Origin: Siccirubricoccus soli
Lineage (GTDB): Bacteria; Pseudomonadota; Alphaproteobacteria; Acetobacterales; Acetobacteraceae
Direction of reading: 5' to 3'
DNA length: 43,688 nt
Assembly: GCF_024178315.1 (NCBI RefSeq)
Contig: NZ_JAMZIK010000056.1
Span: forward strand, 1 to 43,688
Each line of letters opens with the position of its first letter. The stretch's first letter is position 1. The position numbers and the translations under genes were made by a program. The notes under the pieces are model-generated. The model saw nothing but the letters and a program-made list of their open reading frames with translations, did not search any database and was not told where the DNA came from. Positions 1 to 9,338 of the stretch are shown here, piece after piece.

Positions 1-141
1 GCCCGCCTGGGCACCCTGGCCCACCGCCTGCCCCACCGCGGCCGGCAAGGCGCCGCCCGCCGGCTCCGCCGCACCGCTGCGCGCACGCGGGCGTGCGGCC
101 TCGGCGCCGCCCTGCGGCTCGTTCTGCTTTCCATCGGCCAT
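1..141 (-). CDS. N-terminal fragment of an unidentified leftward gene
   Basis: An open frame runs leftward from an ATG at 139-141 to the window edge (47 codons). It begins MADGKQNEPQGGAEAARPRA and is rich in Ala, Gly, Pro and Gln, so it gives no recognisable domain. A second in-frame-independent ATG lies at 132-134. An AGGA-like ribosome site is present but about 13 nt upstream, which is longer than usual. The low-complexity N-terminus could be the leader of a granule-associated or membrane-associated protein, but nothing here shows that. The gene is divergent from the thiamine-diphosphate enzyme to its right; 142-409 between them holds no other gene that I can support. Confidence 0.3.
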   Translation of the reverse strand, partial: MADGKQNEPQGGAEAARPRARSGAAEPAGGALPAAVGQAVGQGAQAG

Positions 142-409
142 GGCTGCTGTCCCATCCTGACTGGGTCCGCCGGCACCGGTCGGGTGGCCGCTTGGGGCCG
201 TGCCCCAGGCCGGACCCACACCGGGCCGTCAACCAGGGGAAGTGCTGCACCGCAGCGTAGTTCCACGCTCCCGACGGCATCATCCATTCTTCACGCGAGC
301 GACACTCGGCGGCTTCCCTCCCCGATTGCGCCGCCCGACCGTCGCCCCGCCACAACGAACCCGCGGCCCGCCGCGACGCTCTCCCGCCATCCCCTCCGAG
401 GAGCGCGCC

Positions 410-2173
410 ATGCCGAGGAACGCCGCCGACTTCCTGGTCGAGACCCTGATCGACTGGGGCATCGACACGATCTTCGGCCTGCCCGGAGACGGCATCAACG
501 GCGTGATGGAGGCGATCCGCACCCGCCAGGACAAGCTCCGCTTCATCCAGGTCCGGCATGAGGAGACGGCCGCCTTCATGGCCTGCGCCCATGCGAAATG
601 GACCGGGCGCATCGGCTGCTGCCTCGCCACCAGCGGCCCGGGCGGCATCCACCTGCTGAACGGCCTCTACGACGCGAAGCTGGATCGTGCGCCGGTGCTG
701 GCCATCACCGGGCTACAGTACCACGACATGCTGGAGAGCTTCACCCAGCAGGATGTCGATCTCGACAAGCTCTTCCAGGATGTGAGCATCTACAACACCC
801 GCATCATGAGCGCGGCGCATATCGGCAAGGCGGTGGAGCTGGCCTGCCGCAGCGCCCTCGCCCGCCGGGGCGTGGCGCATCTCACCCTGCCGGTGGATGT
901 GCAGGAGGAGACGCTGGAGGAGGCGTCCCCCTCGCCGCGCAACAAGCCGCACCCGGCGGGGATGCGGGCGGCCGAGGGGCTGCTGCTGCCGCGGCCGGAG
1001 GATCTCGACCGCGCCGCGGCGCTGCTGAACGACGCCTCCCGCGTCGCCATCCTGGCCGGGCGCGGCGCGCTCGGCGCCACGGCGGAGCTGGAGCGCTGCG
1101 CCGATCTGCTCGGCGCGCCGGTGGCCAAGGCGCTGCTCGGCAAGGCGGTGATGGCGGATGACCATGCGCTGACCACGGGCGGCATCGGGCTCTACGGCAC
1201 CTTCGGCACGCATCGCGCCATGGCGGGCTGCGACGCGCTGCTCATCATCGGCAGCACCTTCCCCTATGTGGAATACTATCCGCAGCCCGGCCAGGCGCGG
1301 GCAGTGCAGATCGACCGCGACGCCCAGCATATCGGCCTGCGCCACCCGGCGGAGGTGGGGCTGGTGGGCGATGCCAAGGCGGTGCTGGAGGAGTTGAACG
1401 CACGGCTGAAGCGGAAGGCGGATCGAAGCTTCCTCGCCGATTGCCAGAAGGAGGCGCGGCGCTGGCGGGAGGTGCTGGCGGCGGGGCTCACGCCGCCGCG
1501 CACGCCGATGCATCCCGGCGCGCCGCTCGCCGTCCTGTCCCGCCGCCTGACGGCGGATGCGGTGGTGGTGACGGATAGCGGGCATAATACCGGCCTCACC
1601 GCGCGCTACCTGGATCTCGGGCCGAGCCATGCCTTCGGCGTCTCCGGGCTGCTCGCCTCCATGTCCTGCGGCCTGCCCTATGCCATGGCGGCGGCGCTGG
1701 CCTTCCCGGGGCGGCCGGTCTTCGCCGTGGTGGGGGATGGCGGGCTGGCCATGCAGCTCGGCGAGCTGGCGACGGCGGTGCGCTACCGCCTGCCGGTGAA
1801 GCTGCTGGTCATCAAGAACAACACCCTCGGCCAAATCAAATGGGAGCAGATCCTGTTCCTCGGGAATCCCGAATACGAGTGCGACCTGCAGCCCATCGAC
1901 TTCGCCAAGGCGGCGGAGGCGGTTGGCGCGCAGGGCTTCTCGGTCAGCGAGCCGGGAGCGCTGGAGGAGAGGATGCAGGCCTGGATGGCGGCGCCCGGCC
2001 CGGCGGTGCTGGAAGTGGCGGTGGATCCCAACGAGCCGCTGCTGCCCGCCGTGGTCTCGGAGACCTACCGCAAGCACCTGGAGAAGGCGCTGGAAGCCGG
2101 AACCGCCGGCGCGGAGGCGCTGAAGGCCGCGCTGCGGCGGCTGCCGGCAAAGGCGATGATGGAAGCGAAATAG
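410..2173 (+). CDS. Thiamine-diphosphate-dependent enzyme, pyruvate oxidase / acetolactate synthase family
   Basis: 587 aa. The ATG at 410 is chosen over upstream in-frame starts because GAGGAG sits 7 nt before it and family similarity begins there. The N-terminal PYR domain carries GLPGDGINGV (residues 23-32) and the RHEE motif (49-52) whose Glu activates the cofactor in this family. A central domain of the FAD/nucleotide-binding type follows. The C-terminal PP domain has the ThDP-Mg motif GDGG at 442-445 and NN at 470-471, the expected spacing. The overall pattern is closest to pyruvate:quinone oxidoreductase (PoxB)-like proteins, which decarboxylate pyruvate to acetate. No obvious amphipathic lipid-binding C-terminal helix is seen, so the electron acceptor and exact substrate are open. 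It ends 16 bp from the convergent glycosyltransferase. Confidence 0.88.
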   Translation: MPRNAADFLVETLIDWGIDTIFGLPGDGINGVMEAIRTRQDKLRFIQVRHEETAAFMACAHAKWTGRIGCCLATSGPGGIHLLNGLYDAKLDRAPVLAITGLQYHDMLESFTQQDVDLDKLFQDVSIYNTRIMSAAHIGKAVELACRSALARRGVAHLTLPVDVQEETLEEASPSPRNKPHPAGMRAAEGLLLPRPEDLDRAAALLNDASRVAILAGRGALGATAELERCADLLGAPVAKALLGKAVMADDHALTTGGIGLYGTFGTHRAMAGCDALLIIGSTFPYVEYYPQPGQARAVQIDRDAQHIGLRHPAEVGLVGDAKAVLEELNARLKRKADRSFLADCQKEARRWREVLAAGLTPPRTPMHPGAPLAVLSRRLTADAVVVTDSGHNTGLTARYLDLGPSHAFGVSGLLASMSCGLPYAMAAALAFPGRPVFAVVGDGGLAMQLGELATAVRYRLPVKLLVIKNNTLGQIKWEQILFLGNPEYECDLQPIDFAKAAEAVGAQGFSVSEPGALEERMQAWMAAPGPAVLEVAVDPNEPLLPAVVSETYRKHLEKALEAGTAGAEALKAALRRLPAKAMMEAK

Positions 2174-2189
2174 GTCCTGGTCCGCAGCC

Positions 2190-5100
2190 TCAGGGCAGGG
2201 TCCGGAGGGAAGCTCTTCCCCCCGGCGGGAGTGCAGAGGGCAGCGCCCTCTGCCGGGGGCCTGGGGGCAATGCCCCCAACGGATCCCAGGGCCGCTCCGA
2301 CGCCGTCGCCGCCAGATGCCGCGCGATCTCCGCCGCCGAGGGTTCCCGCAGCGCCGAGAAGGGCCGCGCCCAGCGGCTCCAATGCGGGTTGCAGCCGGGA
2401 TCGAGCAGCAGCCCCTCCCCCCAGCGCTCCGTCAGCCTTTGCGCCTCCGCCTCGGCGCGTTCCTGTCGGCCGCGGTCGGCATCGTCATGGCCGCGCGACT
2501 TGCTCTCGTAGTGCAGCAGCGCGATCTGCGGCGCGTAGAGCACCTGCAGCCCCGCCGCCCGCAGCTTCAGGCAGAGATCGACATCGTTGAAGGTAATGGG
2601 CAGCGAGGTCTCGTCGAAGCCGCCCACCCCGAGGAACGCCTCCCGCCGGCAGCCGAGGAAGGCGCCGGTCACCGCCCCCGCCGCCCGCAGCGCCTGCCAG
2701 CGGCCGCCCGGCCCGCCCTCTTCCGCCGCGGCGCCGACGCCCTCATGCGCCGCCAGCTTCTCCTGCCCCAGCAGCACGCCGGCATGCTGGATGGTCATGT
2801 CCTCATAAAGCAGGCGGGCGCCGACGGCGCCGACCTCCGGCTCCGCCAGCAGCCGCCGCAGCCAGAGATCCCAGCCCTCGCTCAGCATCCGCGTGTCGTC
2901 ATTGAGGAAGAGCAGGATGCCGCCGCGGGTGCGGGCCACCGCCTGGTTGTTCAGGCGGGACCAGTTGAAGGGCTCGTCCAGCCGCAGCACCGGGCAGCCG
3001 AGCCCGGCGAGGATCGCCAGCGTCTCCGGCGCGTCGGAGCCATTGTCGATGACCAGGGGCTCCAGCAGGGTCGGGCGGGCGGCCTTCGCCGCCAGGCTGG
3101 CCAGCGCCTCCCGCAGCATCGTCCCGCCATTGCGCGTCGGCACGATGACGCTGATGCGCGTCTCGTCCCCCGGCCAGGTGGCAGGCGGGTCCAGCAGCCA
3201 GGGGTGGCGCAGCAGGGGGCGGAGGCCGGGCGGCGGCATCTCCGGCGCGGCCGGGGCCACCGAATCCTCCGCCAGCCGGGCATGCAGCAGCCGGGGGATG
3301 TGCGCCACCGGCCCCTGCCGGGCCAGCGCCGCCCAGAGCAGCCAGCGGGAGGTCGCGGAGCCCACCGCCTCCCAGGCCGCCAGCAGCGCCTCCCGCCGCG
3401 CGCAGACCAGCTCCCCGGCCGGGTTGGCGAAGGCGAACCGCCAGGGGTCCAGCGCTTCCCGCAGCACCGGGTCGTGGTGCAGGGGGTGGTCGCGGAAGCG
3501 CTCGGTGACGGCATCCTCGTCGCTATAGGCGGCGACGGAAGTCGGATGCGCCGCCAGGGCATGGCCGAACCAGGCGAAGGCCGCGGGGGCGAAGAGCGTG
3601 CCGGCGCTGGCCAGCAGCAGGAGGGATGCCTGGGGCAGTTCGCGCTCCGCCCCGGTCTTGCCCAGGGAAATCCGCGGGTCGCGCGCCGCCGCCTGCTCCG
3701 CCAGGGCGCGCAGCCCGCCGCTCTCCGGCACCAGCAGCGTCGTGGTCCAATCGGTGGCGGTCTGTGCGGCCAGGCTGTCCAGCGTCCGCCGCAGACCGCG
3801 CACCGTGGCCCCCGCCGTCTCCAGCATCAGGTGCAGCGGGGCGGTGGGGCCGGCGGGCGGGGTGATGGCATGGCGGTGGCGGAAGGTGCCGTGCAGGGCG
3901 GGGGGCCAGGCGGCGAAGCTCTCCACCTGGGGCAGCATCATCTCCAGCCGCTGCAGCAGGGCGCGCGCCTCGGCCAGCTCGGCGGCCAGGCGCTGCACCG
4001 TCTCCTCCGCCTCGGCGAAGAGGGTCTCCAGCAGGAATTCCTGCCCGATCGGCCGCCCGGTCCGTGCGTCATGGATGCGGAAGCGGCGCGGCCCGCTGCC
4101 CCGCGCGGCGCGGCCATCCCATTGGAGGCGGAAGCCGGAGGCCGGCGCATCCGGCGCGTCCCGCCGCTGCCGGTCGGCGCGGCCGAAGCCGACCGGGCTG
4201 CCATTGCAGCGCAGCTCCACCTCCAGCGGCTCGCCCGGCCGCGCCCGGTCCTCCGCCCAGCCGACGATGAGGTCGCCGGTGACATAGGCGATGGCGCCGG
4301 TGGCGCTGCCCCGCGCCGCGGCCATGCCCTCCTCCAGCGCCGCCCGGGCATCGGTCCAGAGCAGGCCGTGCAGCCGCGTCAGCTCCTCGGCCACCGCCGG
4401 CAGGGTGAGCAGCGCATGCAGCAGGGCGAGCGCATCCGGCGGTGCCGGCGGCAGGCAGAGGCGTTGGCTGAGCCAGCCATCCAGCTCGATGAGCTGGGCC
4501 GGGGAGAGGCCAAGATGCGGCACGGCATGGTCGCCGACCAGCCGGTGCAGCACCCTCTCCCGGAATTCCGGGGAGGCGAGGAGCGAGCAGAGCAGGCCCC
4601 AGAGCGTGCCGCCGGCATGGGCGGCGGCGATGGCCGGGCTTTCCACCGGCCGGCCGAGCACGCCGAGATAGGACATCGCCACATCCTCGCCGCCGATGCG
4701 GGCGCCGCGCAGATGGGCGAGGCCGGAGGAGAGGCCCGGCAGGGCGGCGTTCAGCGCCGCCTGCTCCCCGGGGAAGAGCAGGCCGAGCATCTCGGCGACG
4801 AAGGAAAGGCGGAACAGCGCACCGACCAGCCCGCCCGGCCAAAGGGTGGGCGGCTCCGCCCCCAGCCTCTCCTGCAGCCAGGCGGCGACGGCGGCGCGGG
4901 AGGAAGGGTCGAGCCGCGCCTCCGGCAGGGCACTGCCGGCCAGCAGGGGCTGGATCACCGCGGCGCGGCAGGCCGGGCTTTCCAGGGTCTGGCGCAGCAG
5001 AACGGCCAGCGGCAGGGCCTGGCCGACGGGCAGATGTGCCTCTGGCGGGCCGGCGAAGAGCAGGGCGGCGAGGAGCCGCCGGTCCTCCTCTCCGGCCGTC

Positions 5101-5495
5101 TGGGTGGCGAGATGGCAGGGGCTGCGCGCCGGGTCGGCCGCCAGGGCGGCGAGCCGCGCCTGCTGCGCAGCGGGCAGGCCGGTGATGCGGGCGGCGATCT
5201 CTGGCGCGCCGAGCAGCCCGGCGGTGAGGGTGCCGGGGGAGCAGGGCAGCGCGAGCGCCGCGGGACTCAGCAGCCCTTCCCGCGCCGCCCAGTCCCAGGC
5301 GCTGCGCAGCTCCTCGGGAGAGAGGGTGACGTGGCGGGTCAGCCTGCCGGCCGCGAGGCGGGAAAGGACGGTGCCGAACTCCGCCGAGCGCACCACGGCC
5401 GCCCGCAGCGCCGCAGGGCCGAGCCCGGCCCGGGCCGCCATCTCCTCCGCCGTCGGGCTGCGACCGAGCAGCGCGCGATAGGCCTCAGCGGGCAC
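2190..5495 (-). CDS. Giant two-headed GT2 glycosyltransferase with DUF4214-like N-terminus
   Basis: 1101 aa from a GTG at 5493-5495. Order of parts: a DUF4214-like start (AYRALLGRSPTAEE, residues 4-17), a long helical region, a beta-sandwich segment around 405-480 (GDLIVGWAEDRARPGEPLEV), a coiled coil near 490-520, a first GT-A domain (about 555-740) that keeps YSDEDA, and a second, better conserved GT2 domain (about 778-1000). The second has ISVIVPTRNGG, FLNDDT, GAFLGCRREAFLGVGGFDE and NDVDLCLKLRAAG, typical of WbbL/rhamnosyl-type transferases. It lies 151 bp downstream of rfbA on the same strand, so dTDP-rhamnose is a likely donor (inference). The GTG has no ribosome site. A better ATG at 5551-5553 is one frame off, separated by a C6 run. 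The 3' end runs through palindromes at 2233-2278, so the last residues may be repeat-derived. Confidence 0.85.
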   Translation of the reverse strand: MPAEAYRALLGRSPTAEEMAARAGLGPAALRAAVVRSAEFGTVLSRLAAGRLTRHVTLSPEELRSAWDWAAREGLLSPAALALPCSPGTLTAGLLGAPEIAARITGLPAAQQARLAALAADPARSPCHLATQTAGEEDRRLLAALLFAGPPEAHLPVGQALPLAVLLRQTLESPACRAAVIQPLLAGSALPEARLDPSSRAAVAAWLQERLGAEPPTLWPGGLVGALFRLSFVAEMLGLLFPGEQAALNAALPGLSSGLAHLRGARIGGEDVAMSYLGVLGRPVESPAIAAAHAGGTLWGLLCSLLASPEFRERVLHRLVGDHAVPHLGLSPAQLIELDGWLSQRLCLPPAPPDALALLHALLTLPAVAEELTRLHGLLWTDARAALEEGMAAARGSATGAIAYVTGDLIVGWAEDRARPGEPLEVELRCNGSPVGFGRADRQRRDAPDAPASGFRLQWDGRAARGSGPRRFRIHDARTGRPIGQEFLLETLFAEAEETVQRLAAELAEARALLQRLEMMLPQVESFAAWPPALHGTFRHRHAITPPAGPTAPLHLMLETAGATVRGLRRTLDSLAAQTATDWTTTLLVPESGGLRALAEQAAARDPRISLGKTGAERELPQASLLLLASAGTLFAPAAFAWFGHALAAHPTSVAAYSDEDAVTERFRDHPLHHDPVLREALDPWRFAFANPAGELVCARREALLAAWEAVGSATSRWLLWAALARQGPVAHIPRLLHARLAEDSVAPAAPEMPPPGLRPLLRHPWLLDPPATWPGDETRISVIVPTRNGGTMLREALASLAAKAARPTLLEPLVIDNGSDAPETLAILAGLGCPVLRLDEPFNWSRLNNQAVARTRGGILLFLNDDTRMLSEGWDLWLRRLLAEPEVGAVGARLLYEDMTIQHAGVLLGQEKLAAHEGVGAAAEEGGPGGRWQALRAAGAVTGAFLGCRREAFLGVGGFDETSLPITFNDVDLCLKLRAAGLQVLYAPQIALLHYESKSRGHDDADRGRQERAEAEAQRLTERWGEGLLLDPGCNPHWSRWARPFSALREPSAAEIARHLAATASERPWDPLGALPPGPRQRALPSALPPGGRASLRTLP
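2233..2278. repeat. Two tandem hairpins at the 3' end of the GT2 gene
   Basis: The first inverted repeat has perfect 9-bp arms gcagagggc / gccctctgc (2233-2241 and 2245-2253, loop AGC). The second has arms tgggggca / tgccccca (2262-2269, 2271-2278). They lie inside the last codons of the leftward glycosyltransferase and face the end of the rightward ThDP-enzyme gene. They may act as a shared terminator without a U-run, or be a member of a dispersed palindrome family; a similar G-rich hairpin occurs at 26161-26183. Confidence 0.6.
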
Positions 5496-5646
5496 GGAAC
5501 GGGCCAGGCGGAAGCGAGGGGTGGGACGGGGCCTTGCCGCTGGGGGGCGTCATGCGCGCGGATGCTCTGCGGTGGCGGCGGCGCCTGTCAACGCCCGCTG
5601 CCGCCCGGCGGCGCCGGGCGGCAGCGGGGCGGAAGCGGGCGCGGAC

Positions 5647-6519
5647 TCAGCCGGCGGCGTGATGCAGCAGGGCTTCCAGGTAGCGGCCATAGCCGCTGTT
5701 GTGCAGCGGCCGCGCCACCTTGAGGAGCTGGGCATCGTCGATGAAGCCCTTGCGCCAGGCGACTTCCTCGGGCGAGGCGACCTTCTGGCCGGTGCGCTTC
5801 TCGATGGCGCGGACGAACTCGCCGGCCTCCAGCATGCTGTCATGCGTGCCGGTATCCAGCCAGGCATAGCCGCGGCCGAGCCGGGCGACGCGCAGCGAGC
5901 CTTCCTCAAGATAGACCCGGTTGAGGTCGGTGATCTCCAGCTCCCCGCGCGGCGAGGGCTTGAGGGCGCGGGCGATGGCGGGGGCGCGACCGTCGTAGAA
6001 ATAGAGGCCGGTCACCGCCCAGTCGGATTTCGGCAGCTTCGGCTTCTCCTCGATGGTCAAGGCACGGCCCGTGGCATCGAATTCCACCACGCCATAGCGC
6101 TCGGGATCGGCGACGCGATAGGCGAAGACCGCCGCACCTCGCTCTCCCTGCGCCTCCGCCATGCGCGCATCCAGCTCATGCCCGTGGAAGATGTTGTCGC
6201 CGAGCACCAGGGCGGAGGGACCGCCGGCGAGGAATTCCTCCGCCAGCACCAGCGCCATGGCGATGCCGTTGGGCTTCTCCTGCACCTGGTAGACGAGCTT
6301 GATGCCCCATTGGCTGCCATCGCCCAGCAGGCGCTGGAACAGCGGCATGTCATGCGGCGTGGAGATCACCATGATCTCCCGGATCCCGGCCAGCATCAGC
6401 ACCGAGAGCGGGTAGTAGACCATCGGCTTGTCATAGACCGGCAGGAGCTGCTTGGAGACAGCCAGCGTTGCCGGGTAGAGGCGCGTGCCGCTGCCGCCGG
6501 CGAGGACGATGCCTTTCAT
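5647..6519 (-). CDS. rfbA: Glucose-1-phosphate thymidylyltransferase
   Basis: 290 aa. First step of dTDP-L-rhamnose synthesis: dTTP + glucose-1-phosphate gives dTDP-glucose + PPi, in the cytoplasm. [18 protein letters not shown] at the N-terminus carries the GGSGTRL nucleotide-binding loop. [31 protein letters not shown] and the C-terminal [14 protein letters not shown] are RmlA signatures, and the length is normal for the family. The ATG at 6519 overlaps the rfbD stop as TGATG, which implies translational coupling. It is the last of the four sugar-nucleotide genes; the large GT2 gene follows on the same strand. Confidence 0.96.
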   Translation of the reverse strand: MKGIVLAGGSGTRLYPATLAVSKQLLPVYDKPMVYYPLSVLMLAGIREIMVISTPHDMPLFQRLLGDGSQWGIKLVYQVQEKPNGIAMALVLAEEFLAGGPSALVLGDNIFHGHELDARMAEAQGERGAAVFAYRVADPERYGVVEFDATGRALTIEEKPKLPKSDWAVTGLYFYDGRAPAIARALKPSPRGELEITDLNRVYLEEGSLRVARLGRGYAWLDTGTHDSMLEAGEFVRAIEKRTGQKVASPEEVAWRKGFIDDAQLLKVARPLHNSGYGRYLEALLHHAAG

Positions 6520-7415
6520 CAATTGCTCTCCTTCGCGGGCAGCAGCGCATCCAGGCAGCGATCGAGGCCCTGGCGCCAATCGGCAGCGGCGATGCCGAGC
6601 CGTGCGGCGGCCCGGCTGCAATCCAGCCGGGAATTGGCCGGGCGCGTCGCCTTGGTGGGATAGTCGGCGGTGGTGATGGCGGTCAGCTTCGGCGCGGGCT
6701 GGCCGCGCTTCGCCGCACCCTCGAAAATCGCCGCGGCGAAGCCGTGCCAGGTGGTGAAGGGCTGGCCGGTCAGGTGGAAGACGCCGAAGCAGGAATCGCC
6801 TGCCTTGGCCGCCACCAGCCTCGGCAGGATGGCGATGGCGGCATCGGCCAGGTCGTCGGCGAAGGTGGGAGCACCGTGCTGGTCCGCCACCACCCGCATC
6901 TCCGGCCTTTCCTTGCCGAAGCGCAGCATGGTCTTGACGAAGTTGTTGCCATGCGCCGAGCAGACCCAGGCGGTGCGCAGGGTGACGCTGCGCGGCTGCG
7001 CCAGGTGCAGCAGCAGCTCCCCGGCCAGCTTGGAGGCGCCATAGACCCCGACCGGGGCAGGCGCGTCTTCCTCGGTATAGGGGCTGTCCTTGACGCCGTC
7101 GAAGACATAGTCGGTGGAGTAGTGCACCACTGGGATGCCGGCGCAGGCGGCCGCCTCGCCCAGCAGGCGCGGGCCGGTGGCGTTCACCGCGAAGGCGGTG
7201 GCGCGGTCATCCTCGGCACGGTCCACGGCGGTGTAGGCGGCGGCGTTGATCACCGCCTCCGGCTTGTACTCGGCGAAGGCGGCCGCCACCTGGGCGGCAT
7301 CCGTCATGTCGAATTCCGGCGGCTCCAGCCCCACCGCCTGGTGCCCGGCCTTGGGCAGCCGCGCCAGCAGCTCCGTCGAGATCTGGCCGGTGCGGCCGAT
7401 GACGAGGATTCGCAT
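6519..7415 (-). CDS. rfbD: dTDP-4-dehydrorhamnose reductase
   Basis: 298 aa. Final step of dTDP-L-rhamnose synthesis, the NAD(P)H-dependent reduction of dTDP-4-keto-L-rhamnose. It is an extended short-chain dehydrogenase: the nucleotide loop is GRTGQIS near residue 7, followed by [12 protein letters not shown], then the catalytic STDYVFDG and YGASKLAGE (YxxxK). Length agrees with the family. The ATG at 7415 is shared with the end of rfbB in a TGATG overlap, and its own stop overlaps rfbA in the same way. A longer open frame to 7487 would intrude into rfbB and is not used. Confidence 0.96.
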   Translation of the reverse strand: MRILVIGRTGQISTELLARLPKAGHQAVGLEPPEFDMTDAAQVAAAFAEYKPEAVINAAAYTAVDRAEDDRATAFAVNATGPRLLGEAAACAGIPVVHYSTDYVFDGVKDSPYTEEDAPAPVGVYGASKLAGELLLHLAQPRSVTLRTAWVCSAHGNNFVKTMLRFGKERPEMRVVADQHGAPTFADDLADAAIAILPRLVAAKAGDSCFGVFHLTGQPFTTWHGFAAAIFEGAAKRGQPAPKLTAITTADYPTKATRPANSRLDCSRAAARLGIAAADWRQGLDRCLDALLPAKESN

Positions 7416-8476
7416 CAGCCGGCCTTCTTCTCGATCAGGCCAAGCCGCTCGCCGCTGTACTTCTTCTCCCGTAGCGGCTTCCACCACCAGTCATTCGCCA
7501 AGTACCAGTCGATGGTGGCGGCGATGCCGGTCTCGAAGCTCTGCTTCGGCGTCCAGCCGAGCTCCGCCTCGATCTTGGAGCAGTCGATGGCGTAGCGCTG
7601 GTCATGGCCGGGGCGGTCGGCAACGAAGGTGATCAGCTCCCGCCGCGGCCGCGCCGCCGGCACGCGCTGGTCCAGCAGGTCGCAGATGGTCTGCACCACC
7701 TCGAGGTTCCGCTTCTCGGAACGGCCGCCGATGCAGTAGGTCTCGCCCACCCTGCCGCGCTCCACCACCGTCACCAGCGCCTCGGCATGGTCCTCGACAT
7801 AGAGCCAGTCGCGGATGTTGCTGCCATCGCCATAGACCGGCAGCGTCTTGCCATCCAGCGCATTCAGGATGATCAGCGGGATCAGCTTTTCCGGGAAGTG
7901 GTAGGGCCCGTAATTGTTCGAGCAATTGGTCACCAGCACCGGCAGGCCATAGGTCTCGTGCCAGGCGCGCACCAAGTGGTCGGAGGCCGCCTTGCTGGCC
8001 GAGTAGGGCGAGCGCGGGTCGTAGGCGGTGGTCTCGCTGAAGGCGCCGGTCGGGCCGAGCGAGCCGAACACCTCGTCGGTCGAGATGTGGTGGAAGCGGA
8101 AGGCGGATTTGCCGGCCGCATCAAGGGAGGCGTGGTAGGCCCGCGCCGCCTCCAGCATCGCAAAGGTGCCGTTGATGTTGGTCTGGATGAAATCCGCCGC
8201 GCCGGTGATGGAGCGGTCCACATGGCTCTCGGCGGCCAGGTGCATCACCGCGTCCGGGCGGAACTCCGCCATCAGCGCCTGCATGCGCGGCAGGTCGCAG
8301 ATATCGGCCTGGACGAAGCGGAAGCCGTGCTTCCCCTCGCAGTCGCGGATGGAGCGGCGGTCGCCGGCATAGGTCAGCTTGTCCACGACCAGGACGGTCG
8401 CGCCCCTGCCCTGCACGAGCAGACGGGTGACGGCGGAGCCGATGAAGCCGGCGCCGCCGGTGAGGAGGATGCGCAT
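7415..8476 (-). CDS. rfbB: dTDP-glucose 4,6-dehydratase
   Basis: 353 aa. Converts dTDP-glucose to dTDP-4-keto-6-deoxyglucose, the second step of the rhamnose pathway, using bound NAD+. Motifs: [10 protein letters not shown] (residues 7-16), [19 protein letters not shown] with the catalytic acid pair region, YSASKAASD (YxxxK), [10 protein letters not shown], and [15 protein letters not shown], all diagnostic of RmlB. Length is standard. The start ATG at 8474-8476 overlaps the rfbC stop as TGATG, continuing the coupled operon. Confidence 0.97.
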   Translation of the reverse strand: MRILLTGGAGFIGSAVTRLLVQGRGATVLVVDKLTYAGDRRSIRDCEGKHGFRFVQADICDLPRMQALMAEFRPDAVMHLAAESHVDRSITGAADFIQTNINGTFAMLEAARAYHASLDAAGKSAFRFHHISTDEVFGSLGPTGAFSETTAYDPRSPYSASKAASDHLVRAWHETYGLPVLVTNCSNNYGPYHFPEKLIPLIILNALDGKTLPVYGDGSNIRDWLYVEDHAEALVTVVERGRVGETYCIGGRSEKRNLEVVQTICDLLDQRVPAARPRRELITFVADRPGHDQRYAIDCSKIEAELGWTPKQSFETGIAATIDWYLANDWWWKPLREKKYSGERLGLIEKKAG

Positions 8477-9099
8477 CAGGACCCCTGATATTCGAAGGCG
8501 GGCGGCAGGTCGCGCAGCCGGGGGGCGCGGCGGTCCTTGTCCGAGAGCTGCACTGCGTCCGGTCCGAAGGGCCAGGGCAGGGCGAGATCAGGGTCGTCCC
8601 AGGCGATGCCGCGGTCGCAGTCCGGCGCGTAGAGATCGGTCACCTTGTAGGCGACCTCGGTATCCGGCTGCAGCGTGCAGAAGCCATGGGCGAAGCCGAC
8701 CGGCACGTAGAGCTGCTGCGCATTGTCTGCGGAAAGTTCCGCGGCGACATGCTGGCCGAAAGTGGGCGACCCGCGGCGGATATCGACCGCGATGTCGAGG
8801 ATGGCGCCACGCAGCACCCGCACCAGCTTGGCCTGGGGATGCGGCGGCAGTTGGAAGTGCATGCCGCGGATGGTGCCAGGCTGGGCGGAGAGGGAGTGGT
8901 TGTCCTGGACGAACAGATCCGGGATGCCGAGGGCGGCGAAGTCGCGGCTGCTATAGGTCTCCAAGAAGAAGCCGCGATGGTCGCCGAAGCGGCGGGGGAT
9001 GATGAGCACCGGGCCCGGCAGGGCGTAGCGGGAGGCGGTGAAGTTGCCGGCGGTGATGGTTTCCGGCGCTGGGGTCGGCTCGTTCTGGAGCGCGGGCAC
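8476..9099 (-). CDS. rfbC: dTDP-4-dehydrorhamnose 3,5-epimerase
   Basis: 207 aa from a GTG at 9097-9099. The GTG is chosen because GGGAG lies 6 nt upstream; the frame stays open to 9213, but that extension is low-complexity. RmlC cupin fold: [31 protein letters not shown] (catalytic His region), [30 protein letters not shown] and [10 protein letters not shown]. It is about 20 residues longer at the N-terminus than typical RmlC. First gene of the leftward rfbC-B-D-A operon, divergent from flagellin; 9100-9338 must hold both promoters, but I could not identify a convincing one. Confidence 0.94.
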   Translation of the reverse strand: MPALQNEPTPAPETITAGNFTASRYALPGPVLIIPRRFGDHRGFFLETYSSRDFAALGIPDLFVQDNHSLSAQPGTIRGMHFQLPPHPQAKLVRVLRGAILDIAVDIRRGSPTFGQHVAAELSADNAQQLYVPVGFAHGFCTLQPDTEVAYKVTDLYAPDCDRGIAWDDPDLALPWPFGPDAVQLSDKDRRAPRLRDLPPAFEYQGS

Positions 9100-9338
9100 T
9101 GAACACTCCCGGAATGATGTCGGGGCCGGGTGGCCGCCCGTCCGGGGCCGCTGCGGCCGCATGGAACGGGATCGCGGCCCTTCTGCCTGCTGAGACCTTG
9201 GGAAGTCAAGCAATCGGCTCGCTTTGGTTGTGACCGAGCGACAATTTTCACCCTGGCTTTCACCGCTTGTTCATTCTGCCGCGGCATTCTGCCGGGGACC
9301 GACCCGAGGATCGAGGTCGCCGACTGAGGGAAAAGCCC

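Noticed and set aside
713-2077. Minus-strand open frame of 454 codons
   Set aside because: It is the antisense shadow of the ThDP enzyme, whose own strand carries clear family motifs.
2316-5723. Plus-strand open frame of 1135 codons
   Set aside because: It is antisense to the GT2 gene, has no domain, and is Arg/Gln/Gly-rich low-complexity sequence typical of high-G+C shadow frames.
9226-9239. GG-N10-GC as a sigma-54 promoter for flagellin
   Set aside because: Only the invariant dinucleotides match; the rest of TGGCACG-N4-TTGC does not, and the pattern is common in G+C-rich DNA.
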